The notes beneath the pieces are model-generated. The model made no database searches. It was not told where the DNA came from and worked only from the letters and a program-made list of their open reading frames with translations. From Chromohalobacter israelensis (GTDB lineage Bacteria > Pseudomonadota > Gammaproteobacteria > Pseudomonadales > Halomonadaceae), in contig JQNW01000007.1 of NCBI GenBank assembly GCA_000761475.1, positions 124,001 through 188,000 on the forward strand: DNA of 64,000 nt. Direction: 5' to 3'. Both the position numbers and the translations under genes were made by a program. Shown here one piece after another: positions 7,803 to 18,480 of this stretch (the first letter of the stretch is position 1; each line of letters opens with the position of its first letter).

Positions 7803-9178
7803 GGCGACGCGCCTGGCAACAGCGCATCGCGCGTACCTCGATCCGGGCTCGGTTGCTGATCGCCTCGCTGTTGCTGGTCATGGTCGCGTTGCCACTGGCC
7901 GGCACCGGCCTGGCCTATAACTTCCGCGATGCCGTCACCACTGCCTTCGACGACCGCCTCGAGTCATTGCTCAACGTGCTGCTGGCCGGGGCGCAGCTCG
8001 ATCCCCAGAGCAATGAACTGAGCATGACGCGTTCTTTGGGCGATCCGCGCTTCGAGCGCGTCTACTCGGGCTGGTACTGGCAGGTGGCAGGCGAGGGGCA
8101 GGCACTGACGTCGCGCTCGCTATGGGACCAGCGCCTGCCGACCGACGACATCCAGGGCCTGGCGGTCTCCGAAGTCGATGGGCCGCGCGGCAATCGCTTG
8201 CGGGTCATGGAACGCGACATCCGCTTGCCGGGGCATGCCGGGACGCTGCATGTCAGCGTCGCCGCTTCCCGCGAGGAGCTGGATCGCGAGGTGGCGCGTT
8301 TCGAGTGGTTGTTGAGCTTGTCGCTGCTGGCCCTGGGGGCCCTGCTGCTGGTCGGCCTGGCGGTGCAGATCCGCTGGGGGCTGGCGCCGCTGCGGCGCAT
8401 GCACGCCAACTTGCGGGCCGTGGAATCCGGAGACGCCGAGAGTCTGGAGACGCGTTTTCTGCCCGACGAACTGGCACGTCTGGCAGGTGCCATGAACGGT
8501 GTGCTGGAACGCGATCGGCGGCTGATCGAACGTGGCCGACATGCCGCCGGCAATCTGGCGCATGCCCTCAAGACCCCGGTCAGCGTGCTGACGACGCTGG
8601 CGGAGCGTTTTCCCGACGAGACGCGTGACCGCGTGCAGGGCGAGCTCGGACGCATCGACGATGCCGTGCGCCACCATCTGGCGCGTGCCTCGGCGACGGG
8701 GGGCGGCGTGCTGGTCGGCAAGATCGATGTCGGGAAAACCCTCGCCCCGGTGCTCGATGGCCTGACCCGGATGGGGGAGCGGCGCGGGGTTCGGCTGGAC
8801 GCCGAGCTGGCGGCCGACCTCAGTGTGCGCATGGATGCCCAGGACCTTCAGGAACTGGTCGGCAACCTGCTCGAGAATGCCCTGCGCTGGGCGTCGTCGC
8901 AGGTCTCGCTGCGTTTCTATCCACAGGGCGCGGGCGTCGTGCTGGTGATCGAAGACGACGGGCCGGGGATGAGCGAGGCCCAGCGTGAGGCTGCCCTGGC
9001 ACGCGGCGCGCGTCTCGACGAACGGCGCTCCGGCTCCGGCCTGGGACTGGCGATCGTCGAGGATTTGATGACCCTCTACGGCGGCCGTCTGCAGCTCGCC
9101 GAGTCTACGCTGGGCGGACTGGCGGCGCGTGCCTGGCTACCGTCCTCGCCGGTGGCGCCGAGTGTCACCGAGTCGTGA
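7799..9178 (+). CDS. Sensor histidine kinase, partner of the 7131 regulator
   Basis: 459-residue inner-membrane kinase. TM1 is at about 22-44 (LLIASLLLVMVALPLAGTGL), then a periplasmic domain of about 130 residues, and TM2 near 170-190 (WLLSLSLLALGALLLVGLAV). HAMP follows, with the H box at NLAHALKTPVSVL (H255). The ATPase domain has an N box (ELVGNLLENALRW), DDGPGMS and SGSGLGLAIVEDL. The 'HALKTP' H box instead of 'HELRTP' is typical of PhoQ-like kinases. It overlaps the regulator gene as ATGA. The transmitter is complete. The sensed signal is unknown; PepSY neighbours suggest envelope or cation stress. Confidence 0.92.
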   Translation: MRRRAWQQRIARTSIRARLLIASLLLVMVALPLAGTGLAYNFRDAVTTAFDDRLESLLNVLLAGAQLDPQSNELSMTRSLGDPRFERVYSGWYWQVAGEGQALTSRSLWDQRLPTDDIQGLAVSEVDGPRGNRLRVMERDIRLPGHAGTLHVSVAASREELDREVARFEWLLSLSLLALGALLLVGLAVQIRWGLAPLRRMHANLRAVESGDAESLETRFLPDELARLAGAMNGVLERDRRLIERGRHAAGNLAHALKTPVSVLTTLAERFPDETRDRVQGELGRIDDAVRHHLARASATGGGVLVGKIDVGKTLAPVLDGLTRMGERRGVRLDAELAADLSVRMDAQDLQELVGNLLENALRWASSQVSLRFYPQGAGVVLVIEDDGPGMSEAQREAALARGARLDERRSGSGLGLAIVEDLMTLYGGRLQLAESTLGGLAARAWLPSSPVAPSVTES

Positions 9179-9315
9179 TCGCGGTGCCACCGTGCCATCG
9201 TCTCAGTTGTACGGTGCGTGCGCGGTTGCGATGATGCCCGGCATTGGCGTTCGACAGACGTGATGTTCAAGTACGTGGTCGTCCGGTAACGGGCCTTCCA
9301 GCAGGAGTAGCGGCG

Positions 9316-10272
9316 ATGGATAAATACGAACTCAAGCGCGAGCAGGCGGCGCGCGCGGCCTGGCTCTCCTACGTCGGTGGGCGCACGCAGGACGATATCG
9401 CCCGCCTGCTGGGCGTCTCGCGGCCCGGGGTCCAGCGCTTGCTGGCCCTGGCGCGTCAGGAAGGGCTGGTCAAGGTGCATGTCGATCATCCCATCTCCCA
9501 GTGCATGGCCATGGGTGAGGCGATTCTCACGCACTTCGGATTGGATTTCTGCGATGTGGTGCCCAGCGACCCCGAGCTGCCGGAAAGCAGTCCGCGCTTT
9601 CTCGCCCAGGCCGGCGCCGAACGGCTGGCGGGACTTCTCGATCGGCAGGATCCCCTGACGCTTTCGCTGGGTACCGGGCGCTCGGTGCGTGCCACCGTGG
9701 AAGCCCTGAGCCGCCTGGATCGCTCGCAGCATCGCATCGTCTCGCTGGTGGGCAATGTCGCCCGCGACGGTTCCGCCAACCGCTACGACGGGGTGATGGT
9801 CCTGGCCGACAAGACCGGGGCGGAGCGCTTCCTGCTGCCCGCACCGGTAGTGGCCGCCTCGGTGGAAGAGAAGGAAGCGTTGCTTGCCCAGCAGCTGGTG
9901 CAGGCGGTGTTTCATATCGCCCGCGAGGCCGAAACCGGGGTCATCGGCATCGGCCGCATCGATCCGCGCGCGACCCTGTTCCAGGATCATTTCATCAGCG
10001 AGGCCGAACTCAACGAGCTGCTCGAGGCCGGTGCGGTGGGGGAACTGCTCGGCTGGCCGCTGGATATCCAGGGACGGCTCATCGACTGTCCGATCACGCG
10101 CCGCATCACCAGCCTGCCGCTCTCGGCACTGGGCGGGCAGCCGCTGATGGGCCTGGCGGGCGGGCACGACAAGGGGCCGGCCATCCTGAGCGCCCTGCGA
10201 GGCGGCTGGCTCAAGGGACTGGTGACGGACGAAGCGGCGGCTCGCTATATCGTGTCCGCATTGGGGGCTTAG
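9316..10272 (+). CDS. SorC/DeoR-type sugar-binding transcriptional regulator
   Basis: 318-residue regulator. An N-terminal helix-turn-helix (TQDDIARLLGVSRPGVQRLL, about 25-47) is followed by a SorC sugar-phosphate-binding domain (LSLGTGRSVRATVEAL; RITSLPLSALGGQPLMGLAGG near the C terminus). The start at 9316 has an AGGAG at 9303-9307. It lies directly upstream of, and co-oriented with, the SmoEFGK polyol transporter operon. A perfect palindrome in the 114-bp gap (10314-10327) is its probable operator. By family, it would be released or activated by a phosphorylated sugar made by the pathway. Confidence 0.9.
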   Translation: MDKYELKREQAARAAWLSYVGGRTQDDIARLLGVSRPGVQRLLALARQEGLVKVHVDHPISQCMAMGEAILTHFGLDFCDVVPSDPELPESSPRFLAQAGAERLAGLLDRQDPLTLSLGTGRSVRATVEALSRLDRSQHRIVSLVGNVARDGSANRYDGVMVLADKTGAERFLLPAPVVAASVEEKEALLAQQLVQAVFHIAREAETGVIGIGRIDPRATLFQDHFISEAELNELLEAGAVGELLGWPLDIQGRLIDCPITRRITSLPLSALGGQPLMGLAGGHDKGPAILSALRGGWLKGLVTDEAAARYIVSALGA

Positions 10273-10313
10273 GCCAAAGTCTAAGCGTGAGGGGTTTGCT
10301 TTTTTTGGCGCTG

Positions 10314-10327
10314 CAAATGATCATTTG
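10314..10327 (+). promoter_or_regulatory. Candidate SorC-family operator palindrome
   Basis: CAAATGATCATTTG is a perfect 14-bp palindrome in an AT-rich stretch 60 bp upstream of the smoE start. AT-rich palindromes of this kind are typical operators of sugar regulators. It is placed to control the entire polyol operon. Confidence 0.5.
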
Positions 10328-10386
10328 AATACTCGATGAGTAGATTGATCAAAACAAATTCAATGATCTTCTCCCAGGAGCTCGCC

Positions 10387-11697
10387 ATGCGCCTTACCTA
10401 CGCTCTACCCCTGGCCGGAGCCGCGACACTGGCTTCGTTCGCCGCTCACGCCGAGACCATCACCGTGGCCACGGTGAACAACAACGACATGATCATCATG
10501 CAGGGCCTGACCGACGAATTCGAAAAGGCTCACCCGGACATCGACCTGGAATGGGTGGTGCTCGAGGAAAACGTGTTGCGTCAGCGTCTGACCACCGACA
10601 TCGCCACCGACGGCGGCCAGTTCGATGTCATGACCATCGGGACGTACGAGGTGCCGATCTGGGCCAAGCAGGATTGGCTGGTCGAGCTCGACGACCTGCC
10701 CGAGAGCTACAACGAGCAGGATCTGCTCAAGCCGATCCGCGACGGCCTGAGCCAGGACGGTTCGCTCTACGCGCTGCCGTTCTACGGTGAAAGCTCGATG
10801 ATGTACTACCGCACCGACCTGTTCGAGCAGGCCGGCATCGAGATGCCCGAACAGCCGACCTGGGAGCAGGTCGAGGACTGGGCGAGCCAGATCAACGATC
10901 CCGACAACGGCGTGTATGGCATCTGCCTGCGCGGCAAGCCGGGCTGGGGCGAGAACATGGCGTTCGTCAGCACCCTGGTCAATACCTTCGGCGGTCGCTG
11001 GTTCGACGAGGAATGGCATCCGGAAATCAACTCGCCGGAGTGGAAGGAAGCGGTCGGTTTCTATGTCGACCTGATGAACAACTATGGCCCGCCGGGTGCG
11101 ACCTCCAACGGCTTCAACGAGAATCAGGCGCTGTTCTCCAGCGGCAAGTGCGGCATGTGGGTCGATGCCACGTCCGCCGCCGGGCGTCTCTACAATCCCG
11201 ACGAGTCGCAGGTCGCCGACAAGCTCGGCTTCGCCCCGGCGCCGATCGCCGAGACCCCGAAGGGCGCCAACTGGCTGTGGTCGTGGACGCTGGCGATTCC
11301 CGCCTCGTCGGATGCCAAGGACGCCGCCAGGACTTTCATTACCTGGGCGACCTCGCAGGACTACATCGAGCTGGTAGGGGAAACCGAAGGCTGGACCAGT
11401 GTGCCGCCGGGCACCCGTGAGTCCACCTACGAGAATCCCAAGTACCAGGAAGCTGCGCCGTTCGCCGACTTCGTGCTCAACGCCATCCAGACCGCCGATC
11501 CCACCGATTCGACGCTCAAGCCGAGTCCCTACATCGGCGTGCAGACCGTCAACATCCCCGAGTTCCAGGCGGTAGGCACCCAGGTGGGACAGATGATCGG
11601 GGCTGCACTTGCCGGTCAACAGTCCGTCGATGCCGCGCTCGACCAGGCCCAGCGTTCGGTCGATCGCACCATGCGCCAGGCGGGATACTACGACTAA
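10387..11697 (+). CDS. smoE: Polyol ABC transporter, periplasmic binding protein
   Basis: 436-residue extracellular solute-binding protein of the maltose/sorbitol type. MRLTYALPLAGAATLASFAAHAE is a signal peptide cleaved after AHA. The mature protein shows the family pattern VNNNDMIIMQGLTDEFEKAHPDI and YALPFYGESSMMYYRTDLFEQAG. Binding of mannitol, sorbitol or arabinitol is inferred from the dehydrogenases in the same operon and from resemblance to Rhodobacter SmoE. The start at 10387 follows CAGGAG. A hairpin after the gene (11714-11745) probably sets binding-protein excess over permeases. Confidence 0.9.
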   Translation: MRLTYALPLAGAATLASFAAHAETITVATVNNNDMIIMQGLTDEFEKAHPDIDLEWVVLEENVLRQRLTTDIATDGGQFDVMTIGTYEVPIWAKQDWLVELDDLPESYNEQDLLKPIRDGLSQDGSLYALPFYGESSMMYYRTDLFEQAGIEMPEQPTWEQVEDWASQINDPDNGVYGICLRGKPGWGENMAFVSTLVNTFGGRWFDEEWHPEINSPEWKEAVGFYVDLMNNYGPPGATSNGFNENQALFSSGKCGMWVDATSAAGRLYNPDESQVADKLGFAPAPIAETPKGANWLWSWTLAIPASSDAKDAARTFITWATSQDYIELVGETEGWTSVPPGTRESTYENPKYQEAAPFADFVLNAIQTADPTDSTLKPSPYIGVQTVNIPEFQAVGTQVGQMIGAALAGQQSVDAALDQAQRSVDRTMRQAGYYD

Positions 11698-11713
11698 GCG
11701 ATAGCCTCCCGCC

Positions 11714-11745
11714 GCGGCCGGATCGTCATGATCCGGCCGCCTTTT
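11714..11745 (+). terminator. Intra-operon hairpin/attenuator after smoE
   Basis: 11-bp perfect stem GCGGCCGGATC/GATCCGGCCGC with loop GTCAT, followed by CTTTTCC. It lies between the binding-protein gene and the first permease gene, where partial terminators or mRNA-stabilising hairpins are common in ABC operons. Confidence 0.7.
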
Positions 11746-11775
11746 CCGACCTGTTTCCTTCAATGGGGCATTCCC

Positions 11776-12663
11776 ATGCGCGAGAGAACGTCCGGACGAA
11801 CCGTCGGCGGCTTCCGCAACGTGTTCCTGCAGGGACCGGCGGTAACGTTGCTGCTGCTGTGGATGCTGGTGCCACTGGGCATGACCCTGTGGTTCTCCTT
11901 CCAGCGCTATAACCTGATCAATCCCATGATTTCCGGTTTCGCCGGCTGGGATAACTATACCTATCTGCTCACCGATCCGGCCTTGTGGACGGCGATGGGC
12001 AATACCCTGCTGCTGGTCGGCTGGGTGCTGGCGATCAGCGTGATCGGCGGCACGCTGCTGGCGGTGCTCTTCCAGCAGGAATTCTTCGGTCGCGGCATCG
12101 CCCGCCTGCTGGTGATCGCACCGTTCTTCGTCATGCCCACGGTCGGTGCACTGGTGTGGAAGAACATGCTGATGCACCCGGTCAACGGCGTGTTTGCCTG
12201 GTTGAGCGACCTTCTCGGCCTGCCGGTGATCGACTGGTTCTCGTCGATGCCACTGACGTCGATCATCATCATCGTCGCCTGGCAGTGGATGCCGTTCGCC
12301 TTGCTGATCCTGCTCACCGCCATCCAGTCCCTGGACGATGACCAGGTCGAAGCGGCGCGCATGGACGGCGCCGGACCGCTGGCGATCTTCTGGTTCATCA
12401 CCCTGCCGCACCTGAAGCGGGCGATCAGCGTGGTGATCATGATCGAGATGATCTTTCTGCTGACGATTTTCGCCGAGATTTTCGTTACCACCTCGGGCGG
12501 CCCGGGGCTGGCCTCGACCAATCTGGCCTATTTCATCTACATCCGCGCGTTGCTGGACTTCGACGTGGGCGGCGCCTCGGCCGGCGGTGTCATCGCCATC
12601 ATCCTGGCCAACATCGTGGCGATCTTCTTGATCCGCACCGTGGCCAAGAATCTCGAGACCTGA
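11776..12663 (+). CDS. smoF: Polyol ABC transporter permease 1
   Basis: 295-residue MalF/SmoF-type permease with six hydrophobic segments, starting near [20 protein letters not shown]. The cytoplasmic EAA loop reads [20 protein letters not shown] and contacts the ATPase. The ATG at 11776 is preceded by weak ribosome-binding sequence; the frame is open to 11728 but that part overlaps the upstream hairpin. It acts with SmoG in the inner membrane. Confidence 0.9.
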   Translation: MRERTSGRTVGGFRNVFLQGPAVTLLLLWMLVPLGMTLWFSFQRYNLINPMISGFAGWDNYTYLLTDPALWTAMGNTLLLVGWVLAISVIGGTLLAVLFQQEFFGRGIARLLVIAPFFVMPTVGALVWKNMLMHPVNGVFAWLSDLLGLPVIDWFSSMPLTSIIIIVAWQWMPFALLILLTAIQSLDDDQVEAARMDGAGPLAIFWFITLPHLKRAISVVIMIEMIFLLTIFAEIFVTTSGGPGLASTNLAYFIYIRALLDFDVGGASAGGVIAIILANIVAIFLIRTVAKNLET

Positions 12664-12678
12664 GGCGAGGAGCACTGC

Positions 12679-13500
12679 ATGAATCCTACGATGACCAAGA
12701 AACTGCTGCTCACGCTGCTCGCCTGGGGCATCGCGTTGATCGTGTTCTTTCCGATCTTCTGGATGGTGCTGACCGGCTTCAAGACCGAAGGCGAGGCCGT
12801 GGCGACACCGCCGAGCCTGTTCTTCGAGCCGACCCTGGCGGGCTATCACGAAGTCATGGCGCGTGCCGACTACTTGAAGTTCGCCCTGAACAGCATCGTG
12901 ATCTCGTTCGGCTCGACCCTGCTGGCGCTGATCGTGGCGATTCCCTCGGCCTATTCGATGGCCTTCCTGCCGACCAAGCGTACCCGGGGCACGTTGCTGT
13001 GGATGCTGTCCACCAAGATGCTGCCGCCGGTCGGCGTGCTGATGCCGGTGTACCTGCTGTTCCGCGACATGGGCCTGCTCGACTCCCAGCTCGGTCTGAC
13101 CATCGTCTACATGCTGATGAACCTGCCGATCGTGGTGTGGATGCTGTACACCTTCTTCAAGGACATTCCCAAGGACATCCTCGAAGCAGGACGCATGGAC
13201 GGCGCCGGCACCCTGCAGGAAGTGCTCTACCTGCTGTTGCCGCTGACCCTGCCGGGGATCGCGTCCACCGGATTGCTGTCGGTCATCCTGAGCTGGAACG
13301 AGGCGTTCTGGAGCCTCAACCTGACGACCTCGGATGCCGCCCCGCTGACCGCTTTCATCGCTTCCTTCTCGAGTCCCGAAGGGCTGTTCTGGGCCAAGTT
13401 GTCCGCCGCCTCGACGCTGGCCATCGCGCCGATTCTGATCTTCGGCTGGTTGACCCAGAAGCAGATGGTTCGTGGTCTCACCTTCGGCGCCGTCAAATAA
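12679..13500 (+). CDS. smoG: Polyol ABC transporter permease 2
   Basis: 273-residue MalG/SmoG-type permease starting [20 protein letters not shown], with six membrane segments and the EAA loop [25 protein letters not shown] is placed 9 bases before the ATG. It follows smoF by 15 bp and precedes smoK by 11 bp, so the transport genes form one transcript. Confidence 0.9.
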   Translation: MNPTMTKKLLLTLLAWGIALIVFFPIFWMVLTGFKTEGEAVATPPSLFFEPTLAGYHEVMARADYLKFALNSIVISFGSTLLALIVAIPSAYSMAFLPTKRTRGTLLWMLSTKMLPPVGVLMPVYLLFRDMGLLDSQLGLTIVYMLMNLPIVVWMLYTFFKDIPKDILEAGRMDGAGTLQEVLYLLLPLTLPGIASTGLLSVILSWNEAFWSLNLTTSDAAPLTAFIASFSSPEGLFWAKLSAASTLAIAPILIFGWLTQKQMVRGLTFGAVK

Positions 13501-13511
13501 GGAATTCCGCC

Positions 13512-14653
<1,142 letters not shown>

Positions 14654-14654
<1 letters not shown>

Positions 14655-15346
14655 TGAAGTCGCCCATGGAGGTGCTGATCTTCGACTGCGACGGCGTGCT
14701 GGTGGACAGCGAAGCCATCGCCGAGACGGTGCTGCGCGAGCGACTGGCGGCCTGGCTGCCTGACCTGGCGATCGGTGATGAATTGCGCCGGGCACTGGGC
14801 ATGACTACCCAGGCGATTCTCGATCATCTGGCTGCCCGCAGCGCGCATGCCTTGCCCGATGACGCCCTCGAACGCATCGACACGGCGATCGAGGCGCGAT
14901 TGGCCGAGGAGCTCGAGGCCATGGCCGGCGTGGCGGCTGCCATCGAGGCCCTCGATCTGCCGCTGGCGATCGTCTCCAACAGCCGCCGCCGTCGCGTCGT
15001 CGCCTCGCTGGCCAACACCGGGCTCGATGCGCAACTCGGCAAGGCGCCGTTGTTCACCGCCGAGCAGGTCGCGCACCCCAAGCCGGCGCCGGATGTCTAC
15101 CGCCTGGCGGCGTCGCATCTCGGTGTCGCGCCTGCCGCCTGCCTCGTCATCGAGGACAGTGTCTCGGGGACCCGGGCGGCCTGTGCCGCCGGCATGACGG
15201 TGATCGGTTTCACCGGCGCCAGTCATGTCGAGCCCGGCCATGCACAACGGCTGCGCGACGCCGGCGCCTGGCAGGTGCTCACGCACATGGCGGCGCTTGG
15301 CGAGCTGGTACAGCGCTGGCGCGGCGAGCGTCACGCCGTGCGCTGA
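14654..15346 (+). CDS. HAD-superfamily phosphatase/mutase (PGMB-like)
   Basis: 230-residue haloacid-dehalogenase hydrolase. Motif I is IFDCDGVLVDSE (nucleophile and acid-base aspartates), motif II IVSNSRRRRV, motif III lysine in AHPKPAPDVY and motif IV VIEDSVSGTRAA. The helical cap after motif I is of the beta-phosphoglucomutase/sugar-phosphatase class. By context it probably dephosphorylates or isomerises a sugar phosphate, perhaps as a safety valve against polyol phosphates. The start overlaps the smoK stop by one base. Confidence 0.85.
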
Positions 15347-15423
15347 AGACCGCCGGGGGGATATGGCCGACGGCCCGAAGCTGGCGCTTCATCATGACTT
15401 CACTCGAACAAGGAACCACAGCG

Positions 15424-16209
15424 ATGAAACTCGACAAGCGAACGGCAGTGGTGACCGGCGGCGCGCGCGGGATCGGCCTGGCGATCGTCAAGGGCTATCT
15501 GCGGGAAGGGGCGCGCGTGGCGATCGCCGATATCGACACCGACGCCGCCGAGCAGGCGGTCGCCGAGATTCGGGCCGAGGTCGACGAGGCGCCGGTGATG
15601 GCGGTGCGGCTCGACGTGGCCGACGCCGACTCGCGCCAGGCGATGATCGCGGCCGTCGAGGCGCGTTTCGGCGGTATCGACATCCTCGTCAACAATGCGG
15701 CGGTATTCGACATGGCCCCGGTGCTCGAGGTCAGCGAGGCCAGCTATGACCGGCAATTCGGCATCAACGTCAAGGGGACCTTCTTCACCCTGCAGGCGGT
15801 GGCGGCGCATATGGTCGAGCGCGGCCAGGGCGGCAAGATCATCAACATGGCCTCCCAGGCCGGGCGCCGCGGCGAGCCCCTGGTCAGCATGTACTGCGCC
15901 TCCAAGGCCGCGGTGATCAGCCTCACCCAGTCCTGCGGCCTCGCCCTGATCAAGCACCGCATCAACGTCAACGGCATCGCCCCCGGGGTGGTCGACACCC
16001 CCATGTGGGACGAGGTCGATGCCTTGTTCGCGCGCTACGAGAACCGCCCGGCCGGCGAGAAGAAGCGCCTGGTCGGCGAGGCGGTGCCCTATGGTCGCAT
16101 GGGGCGTCCCGAGGATCATGTCGGTGCGGCGGTGTTCCTGGCTTCCGCCGACAGCGACTACGTGGTGGCACAGACGCTGAACGTCGATGGCGGCAACTGG
16201 ATGAGCTGA
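15424..16209 (+). CDS. smoS: Sorbitol dehydrogenase (SDR; L-iditol 2-dehydrogenase type)
   Basis: 261-residue short-chain dehydrogenase that would oxidise D-sorbitol to D-fructose with NAD+; related enzymes also act on galactitol. It shows the cofactor motif VTGGARGIG, NNAAVFD, the catalytic serine in INMASQAG and the YCASK tyrosine-lysine pair. The C-terminal half has the SmoS-type GIAPGVVDTPMWDEVDALFAR. An AAGGA precedes the ATG at 15424. It sits between the transporter and a PfkB kinase gene. Confidence 0.9.
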   Translation: MKLDKRTAVVTGGARGIGLAIVKGYLREGARVAIADIDTDAAEQAVAEIRAEVDEAPVMAVRLDVADADSRQAMIAAVEARFGGIDILVNNAAVFDMAPVLEVSEASYDRQFGINVKGTFFTLQAVAAHMVERGQGGKIINMASQAGRRGEPLVSMYCASKAAVISLTQSCGLALIKHRINVNGIAPGVVDTPMWDEVDALFARYENRPAGEKKRLVGEAVPYGRMGRPEDHVGAAVFLASADSDYVVAQTLNVDGGNWMS

Positions 16210-16211
16210 TC

Positions 16212-17183
16212 ATGAGCGCAGACCTGCCTCACTTCGATATTGTCACCGCCGGCGAGCTGCTCGCCGAATTCGTCGCCGAGCGACCCGGCCAGCGTTTCGA
16301 CGTGCCGGGACGTTTCCAGGGGCCGTTTCCCAGCGGTGCGCCGGCGATCTTCGCCTCCCAGGCGGCGCGCATGGGGGCGCGGGTCGCCTATGCCGGCTGC
16401 GTGGGCAGCGATGGCTTCGGCGACCTGATCCTGGATCGGCTGACCGCCGACGGGATCGATACCGCTGCGGTGGGGCGCGATGCCGAGTATCCCACCGGCA
16501 CCGCCTTCGTGCGTTATCGCGACGACGGCGACCGCGACTTCATCTTCAACCTGACGCACAGCGCAGCGGCGCGTCTCGACGTCGACGATGCCGGGCTCGA
16601 ACGACTGGCGGATTGCCGGTATCTGCATGTGATGGGCTCGTCGCTGTCTTCACCCGCGGCCATCGCACTGATCGATCGGCTGGCTACACGGGTTCGCGCG
16701 CGTGGTGGCCGGATCAGTTTCGACCCCAATATTCGTGCCGAATTGATGGCCGACCCGGCGACCCGGGCGGCGGTGCTGACGCGCATCGACGATTGCGATG
16801 TCTTCCTGCCCAGCGAAGCGGACCTTGCCTGGCTCAGCCATGGCGAGCCGGAGGCCGAGACCGTGGCGAGACTGCTCGACGAACGGCGCATGTCGCTGGT
16901 GGTGCTCAAGCGTGCCGCGCGCGGCAGCGAGGCCTTCACGTCGGGTCACGCGCCCCGACGCGTGGCGGCGTATCCCGTCGATGAGCGCGACCCCACCGGA
17001 GCCGGCGACTGTTTCGGAGGCGCCCTGATGGCCGCGCTGGCGGCGGGCGAGCCGCTCGAGCGTGCCCTGCAGCTGGCCAGCGCCGCCGGTGCCCACGCGG
17101 TGACGCGTGTCGGTCCCATGGAGGGGTGCAGCGACCGCGCCACCCTCGACGCCCTGATTGCATCCCACGGAGGTGCCCGATGA
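16212..17183 (+). CDS. PfkB-family sugar kinase
   Basis: 323-residue ribokinase-family enzyme. The N-terminal substrate region is GPFPSGAPAIFASQAARMG. The C-terminal PfkB signature DPTGAGDCFGGALMAAL carries the catalytic aspartate. The start is 2 bases after the smoS stop and the end overlaps the next gene as ATGA. Likely substrate is fructose or tagatose released by the neighbouring dehydrogenases; the adjacent GatZ-like gene favours tagatose or fructose giving the 6-phosphate. Exact specificity cannot be read from the sequence. Confidence 0.88.
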   Translation: MSADLPHFDIVTAGELLAEFVAERPGQRFDVPGRFQGPFPSGAPAIFASQAARMGARVAYAGCVGSDGFGDLILDRLTADGIDTAAVGRDAEYPTGTAFVRYRDDGDRDFIFNLTHSAAARLDVDDAGLERLADCRYLHVMGSSLSSPAAIALIDRLATRVRARGGRISFDPNIRAELMADPATRAAVLTRIDDCDVFLPSEADLAWLSHGEPEAETVARLLDERRMSLVVLKRAARGSEAFTSGHAPRRVAAYPVDERDPTGAGDCFGGALMAALAAGEPLERALQLASAAGAHAVTRVGPMEGCSDRATLDALIASHGGAR

Positions 17184-18463
17184 GCGATCATCTGCTCGAC
17201 CCTATCGTCACGGCCAACCGCGAAGGCAGCCGACGCGGCATCTACTCGGTATGCTCGGCGCATCCGCTGGTGCTCGAGGCGGCGTTTCACCAGGCACTCG
17301 AGGATGGCTCGCCGCTGCTGATCGAGGCGACCTGCAACCAGGTCAATCAGGAGGGCGGCTATACCGGCCAGACGCCGGCCGACTTCCGTGATCGGGTCGC
17401 GGCGATCGCCGAGGAATGCGGGTTCGATGCCGGGCGCTTGATTCTGGGCGGGGATCATCTGGGCCCCTCGCCGTGGCAGGATCAGCCCGCCGAGACGGCG
17501 ATGGCCAAGGCCGAGGCACTGGTCGCGGCCTACGCCGCAGCGGGCTTCACCAAGCTGCACCTGGACGCCAGCATGCCTTGCGCCGACGATCCGGCGGCAC
17601 TCGATGACGCGCAGGTCGCGGCACGTGCCGCGCGGCTATGCCATGCCGCGGAGCAGGCCGTCGGCGATCGCTGCGGCGAGCTGCGCTACGTGATCGGCAC
17701 CGAAGTGCCCACCCCGGGCGGTGCCCACGAACACCTCGACGGCGTGGCGGTGACCACCACCGATGACCTGGCACGTACCCTCGCCACTCATCGCGACGTG
17801 TTCGAGACTCAAGGGCTGGCGGATGCCTGGGCCAGGGTGCGCGGCGTGGTCGTCCAGCCAGGGGTCGAGTTCGGTCACAGCGAGGTGGTCGATTTCGTGC
17901 CGGACGAGGCGCGCGCGTTGAGCCGCGCCATCGCCGCCTGGCCGAACATCGTCTTCGAGGCGCACTCCACCGATTATCAGACGCCCGCCGCCTATGCCGA
18001 GCTGGTGGCCGGCCATTTCGCGATTCTCAAGGTCGGGCCGGCGCTGACCTTCGCGTTGCGCGAGGCGTTGTTCGCGCTCGAGGCCATCGCCACCGAGGCG
18101 CCGGGCACCGCCGCACCGCCGCTCGGTGCCAGTCTCGAACAGGCGATGCGTGACGACCCCCGCTACTGGCAGGCCTATTACGAGGGCGATGCCGAACAGC
18201 AACGCTTCGCGCGTCGCTACAGCCTGAGCGATCGGATCCGTTATTACTGGACGCGGCCGGAGGTGGCGGCGAACGTCGAGGCGCTGTTCGACACGCTGAG
18301 CCGCCGACCGATGCCACCGACCCTGATCAGCCAATATCTGCCCGACGGCTATCGGGCGGTTCGCGAGGGGCGCCTGGCGGCCGAGCCTCGCGCGCTGGTG
18401 CGCCAGCACATCCAGCAGGTGCTCGCGGCCTATGCCCGGGCCTGCCTGCCCGAATCACGTTGA
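17180..18463 (+). CDS. GatZ/KbaZ-like protein, probable tagatose-6-phosphate 4-epimerase
   Basis: 427-residue member of the GatZ/KbaZ family, once called the non-catalytic subunit of tagatose-bisphosphate aldolase. Family motifs are SPLLIEATCNQVNQEGGYTG, LGGDHLGPSPW and KLHLDASMPCADDP. No GatY/KbaY-type catalytic aldolase lies in the operon. Stand-alone GatZ homologs in Agrobacterium have been reported to epimerise D-tagatose 6-phosphate at C4 to D-fructose 6-phosphate, and that activity fits the preceding PfkB kinase. Start overlaps the kinase stop by 4 bases. Confidence 0.82.
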   Translation: MSDHLLDPIVTANREGSRRGIYSVCSAHPLVLEAAFHQALEDGSPLLIEATCNQVNQEGGYTGQTPADFRDRVAAIAEECGFDAGRLILGGDHLGPSPWQDQPAETAMAKAEALVAAYAAAGFTKLHLDASMPCADDPAALDDAQVAARAARLCHAAEQAVGDRCGELRYVIGTEVPTPGGAHEHLDGVAVTTTDDLARTLATHRDVFETQGLADAWARVRGVVVQPGVEFGHSEVVDFVPDEARALSRAIAAWPNIVFEAHSTDYQTPAAYAELVAGHFAILKVGPALTFALREALFALEAIATEAPGTAAPPLGASLEQAMRDDPRYWQAYYEGDAEQQRFARRYSLSDRIRYYWTRPEVAANVEALFDTLSRRPMPPTLISQYLPDGYRAVREGRLAAEPRALVRQHIQQVLAAYARACLPESR

Positions 18464-18480
18464 ATGGCGGGAGCGAGGCG

